Assembly: GCA_027576995.1 (NCBI GenBank) | Contig: JANBQC010000028.1 | Span: 1-64,000, forward strand | Source: Dimargaris cristalligena | Lineage: Eukaryota; Kickxellomycota; Dimargaritomycetes; Dimargaritales; Dimargaritaceae | Direction: 5' to 3' | Length of the DNA stretch: 64,000 nucleotides | Shown: positions 1 through 12,677 of the stretch, one piece after another | Numbering within the stretch: position 1 is the stretch's first letter | Layout: each line of letters starts with the position of its first letter | Position numbers and translations under genes: made by a program | Notes under the pieces: model-generated | Databases searched by the model: none | What the model was told of the DNA's origin: nothing | Seen by the model: only the letters and a program-made list of their open reading frames with translations

Positions 1-687
1 TTGGCTCCACTACAATCTGCCAATAACGAGATCCCTGATAGTAGTTCGAACCTCCCGCCGATTTTCCCGGCTTTTTCCCCCCATGACGTAATCCCCGACC
101 TAACCGGTCCACCGGGTCTCGGCGTTACATTATTAACATTAGAGTCTAAACCCTGTAGTTGCTCACCCATATGGTGTGGTGCTATGGGCGCGAGGAATAG
201 ATACATTCCCGGAAACTAACTTATTTACTTACTTGCTCGTATCAGTAGAGTACGCGTTCGTTTTGATATTAGCACTGGACCCAGTCAGGCTAATAATTAT
301 GCCTAAACAGCGAGCTCCCCCATTATGAAGCCAACAATTAACACTAAATCCTTATTTTTACCCACCTCTTTTTTTTTACACCCCCCCTCCGCTACACCGA
401 GTTGGCTTCACAAAATAGTTCAGTGACACCAAGGATACACCCCTCTAAGCCATTGTAGGCATAGTCATTACGTTTGGGGAATACTTTTATTTTTCGACTT
501 TCTATTCACTTCACCGTTAAACGAGTAAAGGATCTTCATTCAGTTTTGACACTTTATATATATATATATATATATAGATTCCTCACAGTTCTCGTATTCA
601 ACCACCTGTGAACGATACATTGCAAAACGACTATCCTATTTTTATTTATCCCCTTCTATCTTGAAATATCTCTACATTTCGACCGTC
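1..687. other. intergenic, upstream of the Alba gene
   Basis: No gene is recognised here. A 72-codon open frame at 1-219 has no recognisable motif. A (TA)n microsatellite runs from about 555 to 576, roughly 110 bases before the Alba start codon. The region is AT-rich and could be promoter sequence for the plus-strand gene at 688. Confidence 0.5.
555..576. repeat. (TA)n microsatellite
   Basis: Eleven consecutive TA dinucleotides, directly visible, upstream of the Alba gene. Confidence 0.9.
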
Positions 688-1590
688 ATGGATACCCGGC
701 TCAAGAATGAGATTCACATTACGAAGCACGGCAAAATCGGGAACTTCGTCGACTATGCTGAACGACTCTTTCAGGTAATTGCCTAACCAGCGAAGTATGC
801 AATTGGATGAGAGAGCTGGAGAGAGGAGGTGCCATAGTACGAGAGGGGGCTGTTGCATTCCTACAACAATTCAATGGAAGGGGGCAAATCGCCACCCGTT
901 TCCTCGTCAAAGCCCGGGGGGACACTGCCTAGTACTACCCACCCGTAAGCAAGTAGTAGTCTACGACCAGAATGCACCTTGGTACTACTTCCCTCCCCGC
1001 CCCTCCCCGCTCCCGATAGCCGAGTTTTGCGTATATTATGAACATCCCCCCCATATATATATATGTATATATATATTTATATATACGCCTCTCACATTCG
1101 CAACCCTATTTAATATTTTCAACCACATCAACTATAGAGTACCGAGCCTGCCTACACTTCGGTCACAATCAAGGCCGAGGGCCCCGCCATCATCAAAGCC
1201 ATCACCGTCTCCGAAATAATCAAACGGAACTCCAAGGCCTTCTTGTTCCAGTATAACCTTATCGGCAACACCGCTACCGCCCCCACCCAATCCCAGTCAG
1301 CCAAACCAAAAAGTCAGACTCAGGCTAAATCGTAAGTATTTTTTTAACCATAATACCCCTTCAACAATTGGGCTATTATAGCTCAAGGGTTAATTAGTAC
1401 ATGGCGATTACATATATATCCATCACTATTCCCCCACGTTCTTTCATTGTATACTAATCTTTCGAATTGGGTGATTTATATACCACAAATCTCGTACTTT
1501 CCAAACAGTGCCACTCCTACCGTTTTGGTTCCTACTATCGAAATCGTACTAGACCAACAACTACAGCCGCTTCTCGAGTCCCATACGTAA
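688..1590 (+). CDS. Alba-domain protein, Rpp20/Rpp25-like
   Basis: A small intron-rich gene whose exons are too short to appear as long open frames. Proposed exons are 688-774, 1138-1331 and 1509-1590, with phases that join correctly and GT/AG borders at each intron. Exon 1 begins MDTRLKNEIHITKHGKIGN and ends YAERLFQ, the first strand and helix of an Alba domain. Exon 2 supplies VTIKAEGPAIIKAITVSEII, the second half of the domain with its Lys/Ala-rich helix. Exon 3 gives VLVPTIEIVLDQ, the last strand. Alba proteins bind RNA or DNA; the eukaryotic branch includes the RNase P/MRP subunits Rpp20/Pop7 and Rpp25/Pop6. Which subfamily this belongs to is not settled. The stop overlaps a consensus donor (GTAAGT at 1587), so the last intron may instead be spliced to 1665-1779, adding about 38 residues that do not look conserved. 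Confidence 0.72.
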
Positions 1591-1779
1591 GTATAGCTTG
1601 GCGCATCTCTAGCCCCCCCACCATTCGCCCCTACCTAATAGAATATCCGCTTCTTCTCACATAGGTTGTTGATCTGTTGTTCTGCACGAGTCAATGGAAA
1701 CGATATGGCCATTGCCTGTTTAATAGTCGAACTAGCTAAACCAACCAGCTTCTCGATATTCGAGCGGAATGCACCATGA

Positions 1780-2239
1780 CTCACCCAAGCTCGACAATGC
1801 TTTGCTATGTTCTTTTACCCATAACCCTGCAATTTTGAAATCAGACTGCAAGACATTCCAAAAGGAACGCCTCAATATGAATTGGTCCAAGCGCACCTTG
1901 CTTCAAAGATAAAGCAAACCTGCCGCCCCCCTTCAAAATAATGAAGCAATAGTACCCAGAGCCCTTGCATGGTGTGTTTAGGGTCATTGGGATCATCTCG
2001 CGCCATAATCAGTAGGCTTATAACATTGAATCAGCGATGGTGGCACAAACTAATGTGGATTTAATAATTATTGGAATTAAAACAAAAATATAATAAATGA
2101 AATGTAATGAATATATGGATGGATGAGTCAAATCCCAAATCTACCCTGGGTTAAACATGTATTTTATGAAATGTGGGGCGATTGGAACTCTCCCCTCCTC
2201 CTTCCGGCCTTGTTCGGGCATTTTAATAACCTTCAATGG
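1780..2239. other. intergenic between convergent genes
   Basis: AT-rich spacer between the 3' ends of the plus-strand Alba gene and the minus-strand ABC transporter. It presumably holds both 3' untranslated regions; no other feature seen. Confidence 0.5.
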
Positions 2240-5200
2240 CTAGGACTGATTAGCCAGCGAGAAGAAAACGGAGTCTTGGTTCTCCAATAAGTTGGCTGGC
2301 GTATCATATTCAACCACCTTGCCCGCGTCCATGACGATAATACGATCATTATCCAGGACTGTGTTGATACGATGGGCGATGGTCAAGATGGTGCAGTGGG
2401 CAAATTCGCGGCGGATAGTCGCCTGAATCAATTTGTCGGTCTCCACGTCCACCGCGGCGGTAGCCTCGTCCATAACGAGCACATTGGTGTGGCGAAGCAG
2501 GGCCCGGGCCAGGCAAACTAGCTGGCGCTGGCCAACCGAGAAATTCTCACCTCCCTGTTGGACTTCATACTCCAGTTTGGCCGGCAGGGTCGTTACGTAG
2601 TCCTTCAAATGGGCGTTGGCCAACACGTCCCACAGTTCGGTATCTTCATGGTGGTGGTAGGGATCCAGGTTATCGCGCAGCGTACCCGTAAACAGCACAG
2701 GGTCCTGGGGGATGATGGTGAGGCGCGAGCGGAGGTCGTAGAGACCCATCTTCGAAATGTCGACCCCGTCGATACTAATGGAGCCCTGGGCCGCCTCGAT
2801 AAGCCGGAACAGGGATAGCGTGAGACTACTCTTGCCTGCACCCGTACGCCCCACAATCCCCACCTTTTCCTTGGGCTTCACTTCAAAAGTGATGCCACGC
2901 AGGACAAGGTCGAGACCCGGACGGTAGCGCGTGGCGTAGTCGTCAAAGCGGACTTTGCCCTCGGTAGGCCAGGTCGGTGAGGGACGGTTGGCGGGCACAA
3001 TCTCGGCGGCTTCGCTGGGCAGCTCGCTATATTCCTTGATACGCTCCATCGAAACAATATTGGTTTCAATTTCGCAATACTGGCGAATGCACCAGTTTAG
3101 GGTCTGGGTAATGTCCAGCGAGTACGACACGGAAAGACCCACCAGACCGACATCAATACCGCCAAAGTAAACCATGGTCACCACAGAAAGCAGGGAGGCT
3201 CCCAAAATGATCACAGACCCAATGGATTCCAGGCGCACAGCCAGCCAGCGGTTGAGGGAAATATAGGGGTAGTAGGCGCGCTGGTTCTGTTCCAGGCGAA
3301 ACTCGTTTTCAGCAATGAACCGGCCAGATTGTTCGTAGGCCCGGATGGTACTGACGCCGCCCAGGGTCTCCTGGAAATGGGCGTAGATGGGGGAGCGGGT
3401 GGTCGAGTCGAGGCGCTTCAGCTCGCGGGAGGTAGTCAGGTAGTAGCGCTGGATAATAATGTAAAGGACCGTCAAGGGTACAAAGAGAGCCATAAATGTG
3501 GGGGTAGACGAAATGATAACCATCATCACCACAATCAAGTTGGTAAGGGTGTTGAAATACCCGGTAAACGAGCGAGGTAGGACAACGTCAATAGTGTTTT
3601 GGTCTTTGGAGAAACGGTTCAGAATGCGGCCCAGGGGAGTGGTGTCGAAAAACGACATTGGGGAACGTAACACCCGGTTAAGCATAGTATCATGGGTAGC
3701 CCGGGCGGCGCGGATGGCGCAGAATACCCAAACCACAATGGACATAATCACAGAGAAGATGGACGATGCCAGTCCGAGCGAGCCATACACCCCCAGATAG
3801 TAGCCGTTGTCCACTTCGCCGGGCGGGGTGAACTCGTTAACGTTAGACCAGTGCTTGAGCCACAGGTTACTGCCCACATTAAGCAGTTTGCTGGCCACCA
3901 AAGTGCCGAGGTACAGGGCAATGGAGGACCACGAGCAGGCTTGGGCGTAGGCCTTGTAGACCGACCATTCGACACTCCCCTTGGCCGATTCTTCCACCGT
4001 CATGATCTGGCCCCGTTCCTGGTGGGACTGTAGTTTACGACGGTTGATCTCGCCCACGGATGCGATGGACGCGCGGCGCAGACTTTGGTGGCGACGGGGT
4101 AAGGGGATGTATTTGTTCAATTTTCCAGATTCCTCGCAATCGCCAATCTGTTCCACGCCTTCGGTTTCGTCAGTGGAAATTGGAGTGTCATCCCGGTATG
4201 TGGGGTGCACAGGACTGGTACCAAATGGGCCCTCGTCCGAGCGGCTAGGACCTGCACGCGGGGAGTTAGAAGAGGAAGGAATGGGAGTGCTGCTGACATC
4301 AGTCAAGGAGCCATCCTGGCCATTGGAACCAGCCAAGTCGCCAAACTCCTTAATTAGGTTGAACAAACCATCCTGGCGGGCGATAAGGTCCTGGTAAGGT
4401 CCCTGCTCACGAATTTGCCCATCCCGCAGCATAACGATCCGGTCAGCCTTATGCAAATATTGCACAGCGTGGGTGACCAGAATACGGGCCCGGGACTTGA
4501 GCAGACCTTGGGGTCCCAGAACATGGTTGAAAATGTGACGGCCAACATGAGCATCGACGGCGGAAAGGGGATCGTCCAGAAGATAGACGTCAGCGCGAGC
4601 ATACACGGCACGGGCCAGCGAGACACGGGCCTTCTGGCCTCCGGATAAGTTGATGCCCTTCTCGCCAATTTCGGTCAGGTCTCCCGAGGTCAGCATGTCA
4701 ATGTCCTGCTGCAGCGAGCACACCTCGATGGTCTTTTGATAGAAGTCGGCGTCATAGCGGTGACCGAACAGGATGTTTTCCCGCAGGGTAGTGTTCATAA
4801 TCCAGGGTTGCTGAGAGACGTAGGCGACCTGACCACGGATTGCCACGCTGCCGCTCAGTTTGTGCATGTCTCCGAGAAGAGCGGAAATGAGGGATGATTT
4901 GCCACTACCCACACGGCCCACCACGGATACGAGCTCGCCGGGGGCGCAGGTCAGTTGAATATCCCGGAGGGTGGGGGTCTCATCTTCGGATAACCAGGTA
5001 AAGGTACCGTCGCGCACAGTCACCAAGTCGCTAGAACCGGAAGGTGTATTCTTGCCACGCCGATCAACGTAGTCCAGGCGCTCAACCGCGTTGGGGTCAA
5101 GTTCCTCACTAACCAAAAACTTGCGGATACGGTCAAAAGCCACACCGGCCTCGACAAGGGAGGTCATGATCATTGGGACCATCATGAGAGGGAATCGCAG

Positions 5201-7307
5201 TAGATTCAGAAGCGTCAGGGCAACGAAGATCAGGTCGGCGCGGAGGGGGCCGCGGGACTCACCGTCGAACAGGGCGTAGGTGCCAAAGGTTGCGATACTG
5301 ACCAAAAACGGAGTACAGGTCAGGGCGAAATTTTGCACGGCAAAGACCTTGGCGTAATCCCGGATGGTGACTAATTCTCGGTCATTACGGACATGGTTGA
5401 CACGGTTCAAAAAGGCGCCCTCCCAAGCGTAGAGCTTGATGACCTTGATACCATTCAGGATCTCATCCATAAGCTTGATACGGGCATCCTTGTTAATCAT
5501 CTGCTTCTTCTGCAGGGCCCGCATCCGAGTGGCAATGAAACCGTTCATGGGGATAGTCACAATCATGATGGCGACACCGGCGAAGGAGCTCCAGCCGAGC
5601 GTGTCGTAGAGGAAGTACAAGCACATGGCAATTTGGAAAAGGCCACTCCAGGCGACGTGGAGGTAGGTAGTCATGTCTGATAGACGCTGGGCGTCGACAC
5701 TCATGTGGTTGACGATTTCACCGATAGTAAACTGCTGGCGGGCGACATTGGACAGGCGCAGGGCTTTTTGGTAGATAGCGGTAACCAGGGCAGCCCGCAG
5801 ACGGACACCCACCATTGTACACATTTGGAAGTACTGGTGTAGGAGAGTGGTCTGAAACAGGGCTGTGGCAAACATGGTCAGGGCAATAAAATAGCCGTTG
5901 GCCACTGGTTGGGGATTGTCACTGTAGTAGCTCTGCACGAAGATGAGCAGGCGTTTCAGCAACTGGGGCTGGACAAAGGCCAGGATATCCTGACCAGCCT
6001 TGAACACGGCGGCCAGGGCGAAGGGGGCCCCAAATGCAACTGCGCAGGCACGGATTAAGGACGGCTTCTGCTTGCGTTGCTCACCCTGCCAGTAGTGCTG
6101 GAATTTATCGGAAACGTGGGCGGTCTGGGTGTCACGGGGTAGATCCCACATGTCATCGGGGGTTAGAACCCGCTGATAACCGAGGGCCAACATAGGCGAC
6201 ATCCAGGTAAAGAAAATCCGGGAGAAGATATTGGCTTCTTCCTCGGGACTGTTATGGCCCATATCCTCGTCGGGCAACAGGTATTCGGAACGCGGCTTGG
6301 GTACAAGTTCGACCACAAAGAGGAGAGCCATGGTGCCGATGAAGGCCACCGTGGCGAAGAACCCAGCGGTTTGAGTATGGTGGAAACCGAGGAGGTACCA
6401 GGTACGCAGACGAATCAGATTTAGGGTAACGGTGGCAAGGTAAAAGAGCAGTAGAGTGCCCGAGGAAATCCGACTATGGGATTGTTCGTAGGCACCCAGT
6501 ACGAGAGCGAAGATCTAAATTGGGGGTCGGTGTGAGAAAAAGGGAATGATAAGGTCAAATGGAAATTCTATAGAATTAGTAAAGTGCCGCTCCCACCAGG
6601 TAGGTATATTACAGAAATCGGTGGATAAAGTTAGCGAAATAATGAGGGCGCAGTAGGACAGGCCACGGCAGTTAGACCGGAGACAGAGCGGCTGGTTCTG
6701 ATAAAACGGTGGGCGGGTTGGGGTAAATACCGGGGGACTGCTGGAGTGAGCAATGAACTTACCAAGATTAGAGTTTGGGAACTGTAGCCCAGAGTAGTAG
6801 CCAGAGAAAAGGTGGGGGAGATGCCCCGGATACTCCACCATAGTTGATACAGAGTGATGCCAATCGCCACCAGGCTGAGCAGTTGCTTGAGACGGTACCA
6901 GAGGGTTTTGGTAAACTCACAGGGGTAAGAAGGACGTTGCCGCAGTTGATACAGGCGATAACTGCCCACCAGTAGGAAAAGGGCGAATAGGGAGGGAACT
7001 GCGACACCGTCTTCGAAGCAGGTGGTAAGGTCCACTACGCGGTGGTCGCTCCAAGGGCCCTGCGGACGGGAGTAAAGAACAGGGCATAAAGGCGCAATGG
7101 GGATGTTAGGGTCAAAACTAGGAAAAATACGGCCGGCTGGTCGACTTCGTTGGGGAGAAGAACACCCAAATAACAGAGAGAATGTTTACATAAGAACCGG
7201 GACAGTAGATAACAGTTAAGGGGCGGAATGGACTACTAAAGAATACTACTTACCCAGCCCTCGGAATCGAGGCAATGGTTTTTCGGGTTATAAAAGTCGC
7301 TAACCAT
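2240..7307 (-). CDS. ABCC-family full transporter (MRP1/Ycf1 type) with TMD0
   Basis: ATP-driven exporter of glutathione, glucuronide or metal-thiol conjugates, at the vacuolar or plasma membrane in characterised relatives. Exons read from the sequence are 7307-7254, 7059-6763 and 6514-2240, all joining in phase 0, giving 1541 residues, the usual MRP length. Exon 1 gives MVSDFYNPKNHCLDSEGW and exon 2 opens GPWSDHRVVDLTTCFEDG, matching the short extracellular N-terminus and first helix of TMD0; the long open frame alone lacks this domain. NBD1 has Walker A GRVGSGKSS near residue 650, signature LSGGQ near 740 and LLDDPLSA with Asp at the catalytic Glu position. NBD2 has GRTGAGKSS near 1339, FSVGQ near 1442 and a normal DEAT. 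This asymmetric ATPase pair is typical of ABCC proteins. A Ser-rich acidic linker joins the halves. Substrate and location are inferred from the family only. Confidence 0.95.
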
Positions 7308-9589
7308 GGCGGGAGACTGAAAAGGGGTTGGAGGGTCAAAAGGCCGGACCTGGCCGGTTTTACAAATATATAAGAAAACGAGAAAGGTATTAAACAAGCA
7401 AGCGAGAGTTAACAGCAAGCTATTTATCCCCGGGGCTTAATTAGGCGAGGAAACTAGCTGGTCTCAAAAAGGGAGGAAAGGAGAGGGTATGGCGCACCTC
7501 CTTTTAATGCACTAAGGGCTAAAGGCGAAAGTGGGCTTAGTCAGCACCGCTATTGGCGGGAATAAAGAAAATAGGAGCAAGTCAAGGGATAGGTGGAAAA
7601 GGGCTACGGGGGTAGGACAGGGTAGTTTGGCGACTGTGAAGGCGGATTAAGATAGCCGAGATATAAAATGATTGACGTAGAAGCGAGGTTAGAAAAAAAA
7701 GGAGGAAGGGGGAGAGTGGGTCAAGGGCAAGCCAACTCTGCAACACCTAGGGACTGATTTAAGTGACGGTTGGTTGGGGCCAGAGAGACAAAGAGGAAGC
7801 CACGTAACGTACTAACTCAGGCTAGGAAGGAAGAAAGGGGGGGGATAGGTAAGACCGTTTTATATCTTTTCTTCAAAACCGCATACACTCAGTAGGGGCT
7901 AAACCATACGACGGACGGTCTGGTCTCTAGTAAGTAGCATAGAGTCTCTGAATGCGCATTAGGTAAGTGGTTCACCCATTTTTCCACCAATCCCAAGGCT
8001 TGGATCGGATAAAGTACGAGGGTCCTTGTCGGGGAAAATACAAGTCTATCCGTAATAAGCGGGGGATAAACATATGGCCACCGGGTGATCTGGAAATAAG
8101 GGAGATTGTTTGAAGATTTGTCAGCTTAGCCACCACAGCTCGGTGTTCCCAACCCAGCCTGCATTAAAACCTTGCCGACCTAAGTAAGGGATTCCGTCCA
8201 CATTGAGCTGCGGCTTATCCGTTAACAGCGACTGAATAGCAGAGGGTAATCAGCAACCATGTTGAATTATATGGGAGAAGTTCATCCAAGCCGTATAACG
8301 AAAAATCCATTAGATTCGGCCAATATTATAGTTAAAAATACATTTCCCATATATTTTCCCATACACGTATAATGTAAACCCTTATATAGCTGGGCCGAAT
8401 TTCACCCATATGGGTTATTCCCTAGACCCTCACCATTTACAGCCGGGTGGCGGCTAATGTTGAAGCCCGGTGACTGATGGATCCAACTATCTTGCGAGGC
8501 TTTTTAAGAGACACGCTAAATTGGGAAGTTGGGTTTATTGAGCACGCGGTATATTCGCACCCATAACCACAGTTCGGCTGGACAAGAGGGATAAATCAAT
8601 ATATCAGGAACAGAGCTTCCCATGACTAAGTAGCATTACTAGGCGCCTTTTCGTACCTAGACCTGACAACATATCCCCCCATTAGCACCCTAAAGCGTGT
8701 GGTTATAAATTTAAATAATTAGCACGGCCGATTGGGTAATATGCTCCATTAGCACCGCATCCCCTCAAAGCAAGGCTTGTTTCCGCGATTTAAAGAATAT
8801 CCCTTATCTGAAAGCTGGGACACGATAACGGATTCTAGCCAAGGCCGGGAATTCGCGGTATGTTTAATCGGCAAGGTGCCTCTATATTAGTAGGGCATTT
8901 CTAGATTCACGGTCAGGGAGTCTTAGTGTATATAATGTACAGTCCGGGGAGATGCCTCCTAACTCGCTCACTGGTTGGTTCTCAACCTTGATTTTATCTG
9001 CATTTCTATTACCACCAAGTTCCAGTAGCTTGTCGCTAGTTCACCCACGGATTAACCCTGGGCCACCACCACTCCATATAACACGTGAAAGAAATAAGGA
9101 GGAACAGGCCCACTTCACTGGAGGTCTAATAAAGTTACAGAGGAGGAGAGAAAGAAAAGGGGGGTGTATCACTCTACTCTACAACTGGTCTAACCACCAT
9201 ATATCCCGGCCAAATGGAGGGGATTGATACCGAGAAGACAACCAGTAGGGAGGCTCCATCGAGAATCGGACCATCCAGTCCAACTGCCGCATTGGGACAA
9301 CGGGGAAATTCAATGGCTCGGTCAACAGACAGGTGTCCGCTAGGTGCGAGTTTCACCACCACACCATATCCAGCATGCACCCCACTTTATAATAACTATT
9401 ATTCTCGACTGTCCTTCTGACTGATATCCGTTAGATAATTCTTATAGCATCTTACTTTTCCTATTAGAACCGCTGTATTTAAAACACTACTACCCATCTC
9501 TCTAATTCCAAGCCCCCCCCATTCGGTCCCTGGTCCGCCCCTCTTATCCTCTACCAAGTCACACACACTTACATACACATATTGTCACC
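7308..9589. other. intergenic region, 2.3 kb
   Basis: Divergent spacer between the ABC transporter and squalene synthase genes. No open frame with a recognisable protein was found; a 91-codon frame at 8952-9227 has a hydrophobic stretch but then low-complexity basic sequence and is not called. Near the right end GTATTTAAAA at about 9475 is a possible TATA-like element for the gene at 9590. No tRNA seen. Confidence 0.45.
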
Positions 9590-10822
9590 ATGGGCGTCCT
9601 GACCTGGCTCAGTCATCCTACCGAACTGGCCGCCATGATTAAATTCGTGGCGTCCAACCCCCCCTCCGGCGACGACATCGCCGGTACCGACGACCCCAAC
9701 CTGCGCCGCTGCTACGAGTTCTTGGACATGACCTCCCGCTCCTTCACTATGGTCATTAAACAACTCGCCCCGAGTCTTCGGGATGTCGTCTGCCTCTATT
9801 ATCTGGCGCTCCGGGGGCTCGATACCCTGGAAGACGATATGACCATTCCCCTGGACTACAAGGTGACTCTTCTCCGTTCCTTCCACAGTTTCCTGACCCA
9901 ACCCGGCTGGTGTTTCACCGAGAGCGGCGAGGACGAAAAGGACGCCCCGTTGCTGGTCGAATACGCCGTGGTGATTGACCAGTTTATGAAACTGGACCCC
10001 AAGTACCAGGATATCATTGTGGATAGTGCGAAGCGCATGGGCAACGGGATGGCCGACTTCTGTATCAAGCGGGTCACCGCCAAGGCCGACTACGAGCTCT
10101 ACTGCCACTACGTGGCCGGACTCGTGGGGGAAGGCCTCAGCGCCCTGTTTGCCGCCTCGGGACTGGAAGACTCTGAGCTAGCCGAGCAGAAACGCCTGTC
10201 CAACTCCCTCGGCCTATTCCTCCAGAAAACCAATATTGTGCGGGACTACCTGGAGGATCTCCACGACACCCGCCAGTTCTGGCCCAAGGAAATATGGGGC
10301 CTGTACGCCAAGGATCTGAAGGATTTCGTAGAACCCGGCCAGGAGAAACAAGCCCTGGCCTGTCTCAACCACATGTGCATGGATGCCCTGAGCCACGTAC
10401 CCGATGTGTTTGAATACCTGAGTATGCTCCGCGACCCCTCGGTCTTCCGCTTCGTGGCCATTCCCCAGCTCATGGCCATTGCCACCATCACCCGTGTATT
10501 CAACAACTACGACGTATTCCGCAAGGTCGTTAAAATCCGCAAGGGCGAGGCCGTGAAGATGATTATGGAATGCACCAATATCAACGCCGTCCGCGGTATC
10601 TTTATCAAATACCTATACGAATTCCACCACAAGAACAGCTCGACCGACCCCAACTACATTAAAATTAATGAAGTCGTGGGCCGTTCACTGGCTATGATCC
10701 AGCCCCACTATCAGCCCCCGCCCGGTCCGGGACTTGGTTCCGTCGCTGCGGTGGCTACCGTGGCCGCGGTCGGTGTTACCCTCTATTACAACTGGTCAGC
10801 GCCCGCTTTAATGCTTTTTTAG
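9590..10822 (+). CDS. ERG9: squalene synthase (farnesyl-diphosphate farnesyltransferase)
   Basis: Joins two farnesyl diphosphates head to head and reduces the product with NADPH to squalene, the first committed step of sterol synthesis, at the ER membrane. It is a single exon of 410 residues, normal family length. The first Asp-rich motif is LRGLDTLEDD at residues 74-83, and the second lies in LQKTNIVRDYLED at 211-223; both bind diphosphate through magnesium. RKGEAVKMI around 320 is another conserved block. A hydrophobic C-terminal segment near 378-405 is the expected ER anchor. The start has a good context (CACCATGGG). AATAAA at 10954-10959, about 130 bases after the stop, is a likely polyadenylation signal. 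Strong codon bias towards C in third positions fits a highly expressed gene. Confidence 0.97.
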   Translation: MGVLTWLSHPTELAAMIKFVASNPPSGDDIAGTDDPNLRRCYEFLDMTSRSFTMVIKQLAPSLRDVVCLYYLALRGLDTLEDDMTIPLDYKVTLLRSFHSFLTQPGWCFTESGEDEKDAPLLVEYAVVIDQFMKLDPKYQDIIVDSAKRMGNGMADFCIKRVTAKADYELYCHYVAGLVGEGLSALFAASGLEDSELAEQKRLSNSLGLFLQKTNIVRDYLEDLHDTRQFWPKEIWGLYAKDLKDFVEPGQEKQALACLNHMCMDALSHVPDVFEYLSMLRDPSVFRFVAIPQLMAIATITRVFNNYDVFRKVVKIRKGEAVKMIMECTNINAVRGIFIKYLYEFHHKNSSTDPNYIKINEVVGRSLAMIQPHYQPPPGPGLGSVAAVATVAAVGVTLYYNWSAPALMLF

Positions 10823-11697
10823 ACCCGCCCCTAACTTATACGCGCCCTTGGGTGAAATGTTCATTGAGGATTATAATGGATCTACTCGTTCCTTGATGGT
10901 GTGGTATCCAGCCGGTCCTTGTAATATTGCATAGCCCCCACTTTAGTAATACCAATAAATAATGTTATAGTAACCCCTTTTTCTTCCCGCTTGAACAGAC
11001 ATGGATGGTATGTAGAATCATTAAGGATGCCATTTTTCCTGGCCTGACCTCGTGTTATTATGATAATGGACCTGTAAAAGCAAATCTAATTGTCATGAAT
11101 AGAGCGGAATTGCACCATTTCGTGATAGCATAGATATGAAGAGGCGTGTTTTAGAGCGGACGTGGTAGTATATACATGATCTATATTTCCAAATAAATAG
11201 TCCGAAATGAAATTTTCGTGGATAAACTGGGCTATTTTGCACATCTGTTACAAATTGGAAGCCAACGAATACCTCTCTCACCCTACTTTGGGCTATTCAG
11301 CGTGCCTCTCGTTCTCGCTTCCCACCTTTATTTTTTTCTTCTTATAACTCCGTAAGATTACGATTTCCCTACAAGGTGTCATTTCCTGATCAGGGTGTCT
11401 ACATCTCCAGGGTCTGTCTTTTTAGTTTCATCCGACGTGATTCAATCCCTCCCGATTCTAGAGTTTTCTTTACTTATAAACATTACCGCCTCACTATTGA
11501 AATATTCTGTCCATTCACGTAAATTGATAGTGGTTTTTGGCTCTTCCAGATAGCCTTCGGTATCGTGTGTGTTTTTATTAATCCCCGTTTATCGTATCCC
11601 CAAGTCCCATCGGCATTATAGATTGTGCATTCCTTTCAATCTCCCACCACCACGCTTGCCCCCGCCCCAAATCCTTCATTTTCCCTCCGTGGTCAAG
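10823..11697. other. intergenic, ERG9 to SmB
   Basis: Contains the ERG9 3' region (AATAAA at 10954) and the pyrimidine-rich sequence upstream of the SmB start. The open frame over SmB extends upstream to 11569 but starts at a GTG and the extra residues are unlike Sm proteins, so this part is treated as 5' untranslated. Confidence 0.5.
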
Positions 11698-12677
11698 ATG
11701 TCGATTTCCAAGAACTCCAAAATGATGACCCTGCTGAATTATCGGCTGCGGGTAACCGTGTCCGATGGTCGGGTCATGACCGGTCAAATGATCGCGTTCG
11801 ATCGCCACATGAACCTCGTCCTCGCCGACTGCGAGGAGTTCCGTACGCTAAAAAGCCGATCCAAGAAGGCTGCCACGGCCGCGGCGACGGGCGAGGAGGG
11901 TAGCAGCGGCGCCCCCACCCCGGCCCCCGCGCGGCGCGAGGAGAAACGGACGTTGGGTTTGGTTATCCTGCGGGGTGAATTGATCGTCAGTATCAGTGTG
12001 GACGCGCCTCCCCCGCCGTCGGCGGAAGAGCAACGCGCCAAAGCGGCCCAACTGCCTACCGGTCCAGGTATGGGTCGGCCTGCCGGTCGGGGTCTACCGA
12101 TGGGCCCCGGTGGTATGATGATTCCCCCGCCGATGCTTGCTGGGGCCGCCGCACCCCCCCCTGGGTTGGCCGGTCCCGTCCGCGGAGTGGGAGGTCCGGC
12201 CCCCGGAATGATGCAGCCCCGCGGTCCCCCCGGCTCGTCCGGTCCCCCGCCCCATCTGGCCGGTCGGCCGCCGATGATGCCCCCGAATTACCGTCCCGGT
12301 ATGCCGATGCCCCCCGGCTTCCCGCCCGGTGCCCATCCCCATATGGCCCCCCCGCCGGGCTTCCGGCCTCCGCCTCATATGCCCTTTCCCGGGGGTCGTC
12401 CGCCCATGCCCGGCATGCCAGGTGGTCCCCCTCCCGGTTACCCCGCTCCCGGTGGCCCACCACCAGGGTAAGTTACTAAAATCTAATCTGATCGGACTTG
12501 ATCTAATACACCATATTGTAATTGTATTTAGCCATTGGCATTAGTATCTTGAGGTATATTATCATGCGTGCTCTTTGATCTAACCATCGCTATACCCTCA
12601 TTTGCTTGATCCTGCTATTCTCTAGGTACATGCCTCCCAACTATCGAGGCCCCCCTGGTGCCGGGCGTGGTCAGTAA
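11698..12677 (+). CDS. small nuclear ribonucleoprotein SmB/B'
   Basis: Core component of the seven-member Sm ring that assembles on U1, U2, U4 and U5 snRNAs. Two exons, 11698-12467 and 12626-12677, give 273 residues; the junction completes a Gly codon and the second exon encodes only the final 16 residues, ending GAGRGQ. The start was chosen at 11698 because the product then begins MSISKNSKMMTLLNYRLRV, the normal SmB N-terminus. Sm1 spans about residues 12-47, with DRHMNLVL. Sm2 includes RGELIVSI at about 92-99, with a charged linker between the two. From residue 103 on the protein is Pro/Gly/Met-rich with repeated PPPG and GPPPG motifs, the tail that contacts other splicing factors in animals. 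Polyadenylation signal AATAAA at 12771-12776. Confidence 0.96.

Noticed and set aside
2240..6349. Asp at the catalytic Glu position of the first ABC nucleotide-binding domain as a possible defect
   Set aside because: This is the normal state of NBD1 in the ABCC family, not a lesion.
8952..9227. 91-codon frame with a signal-peptide-like start
   Set aside because: The hydrophobic stretch is followed by low-complexity basic sequence, and there is no family match or promoter evidence.
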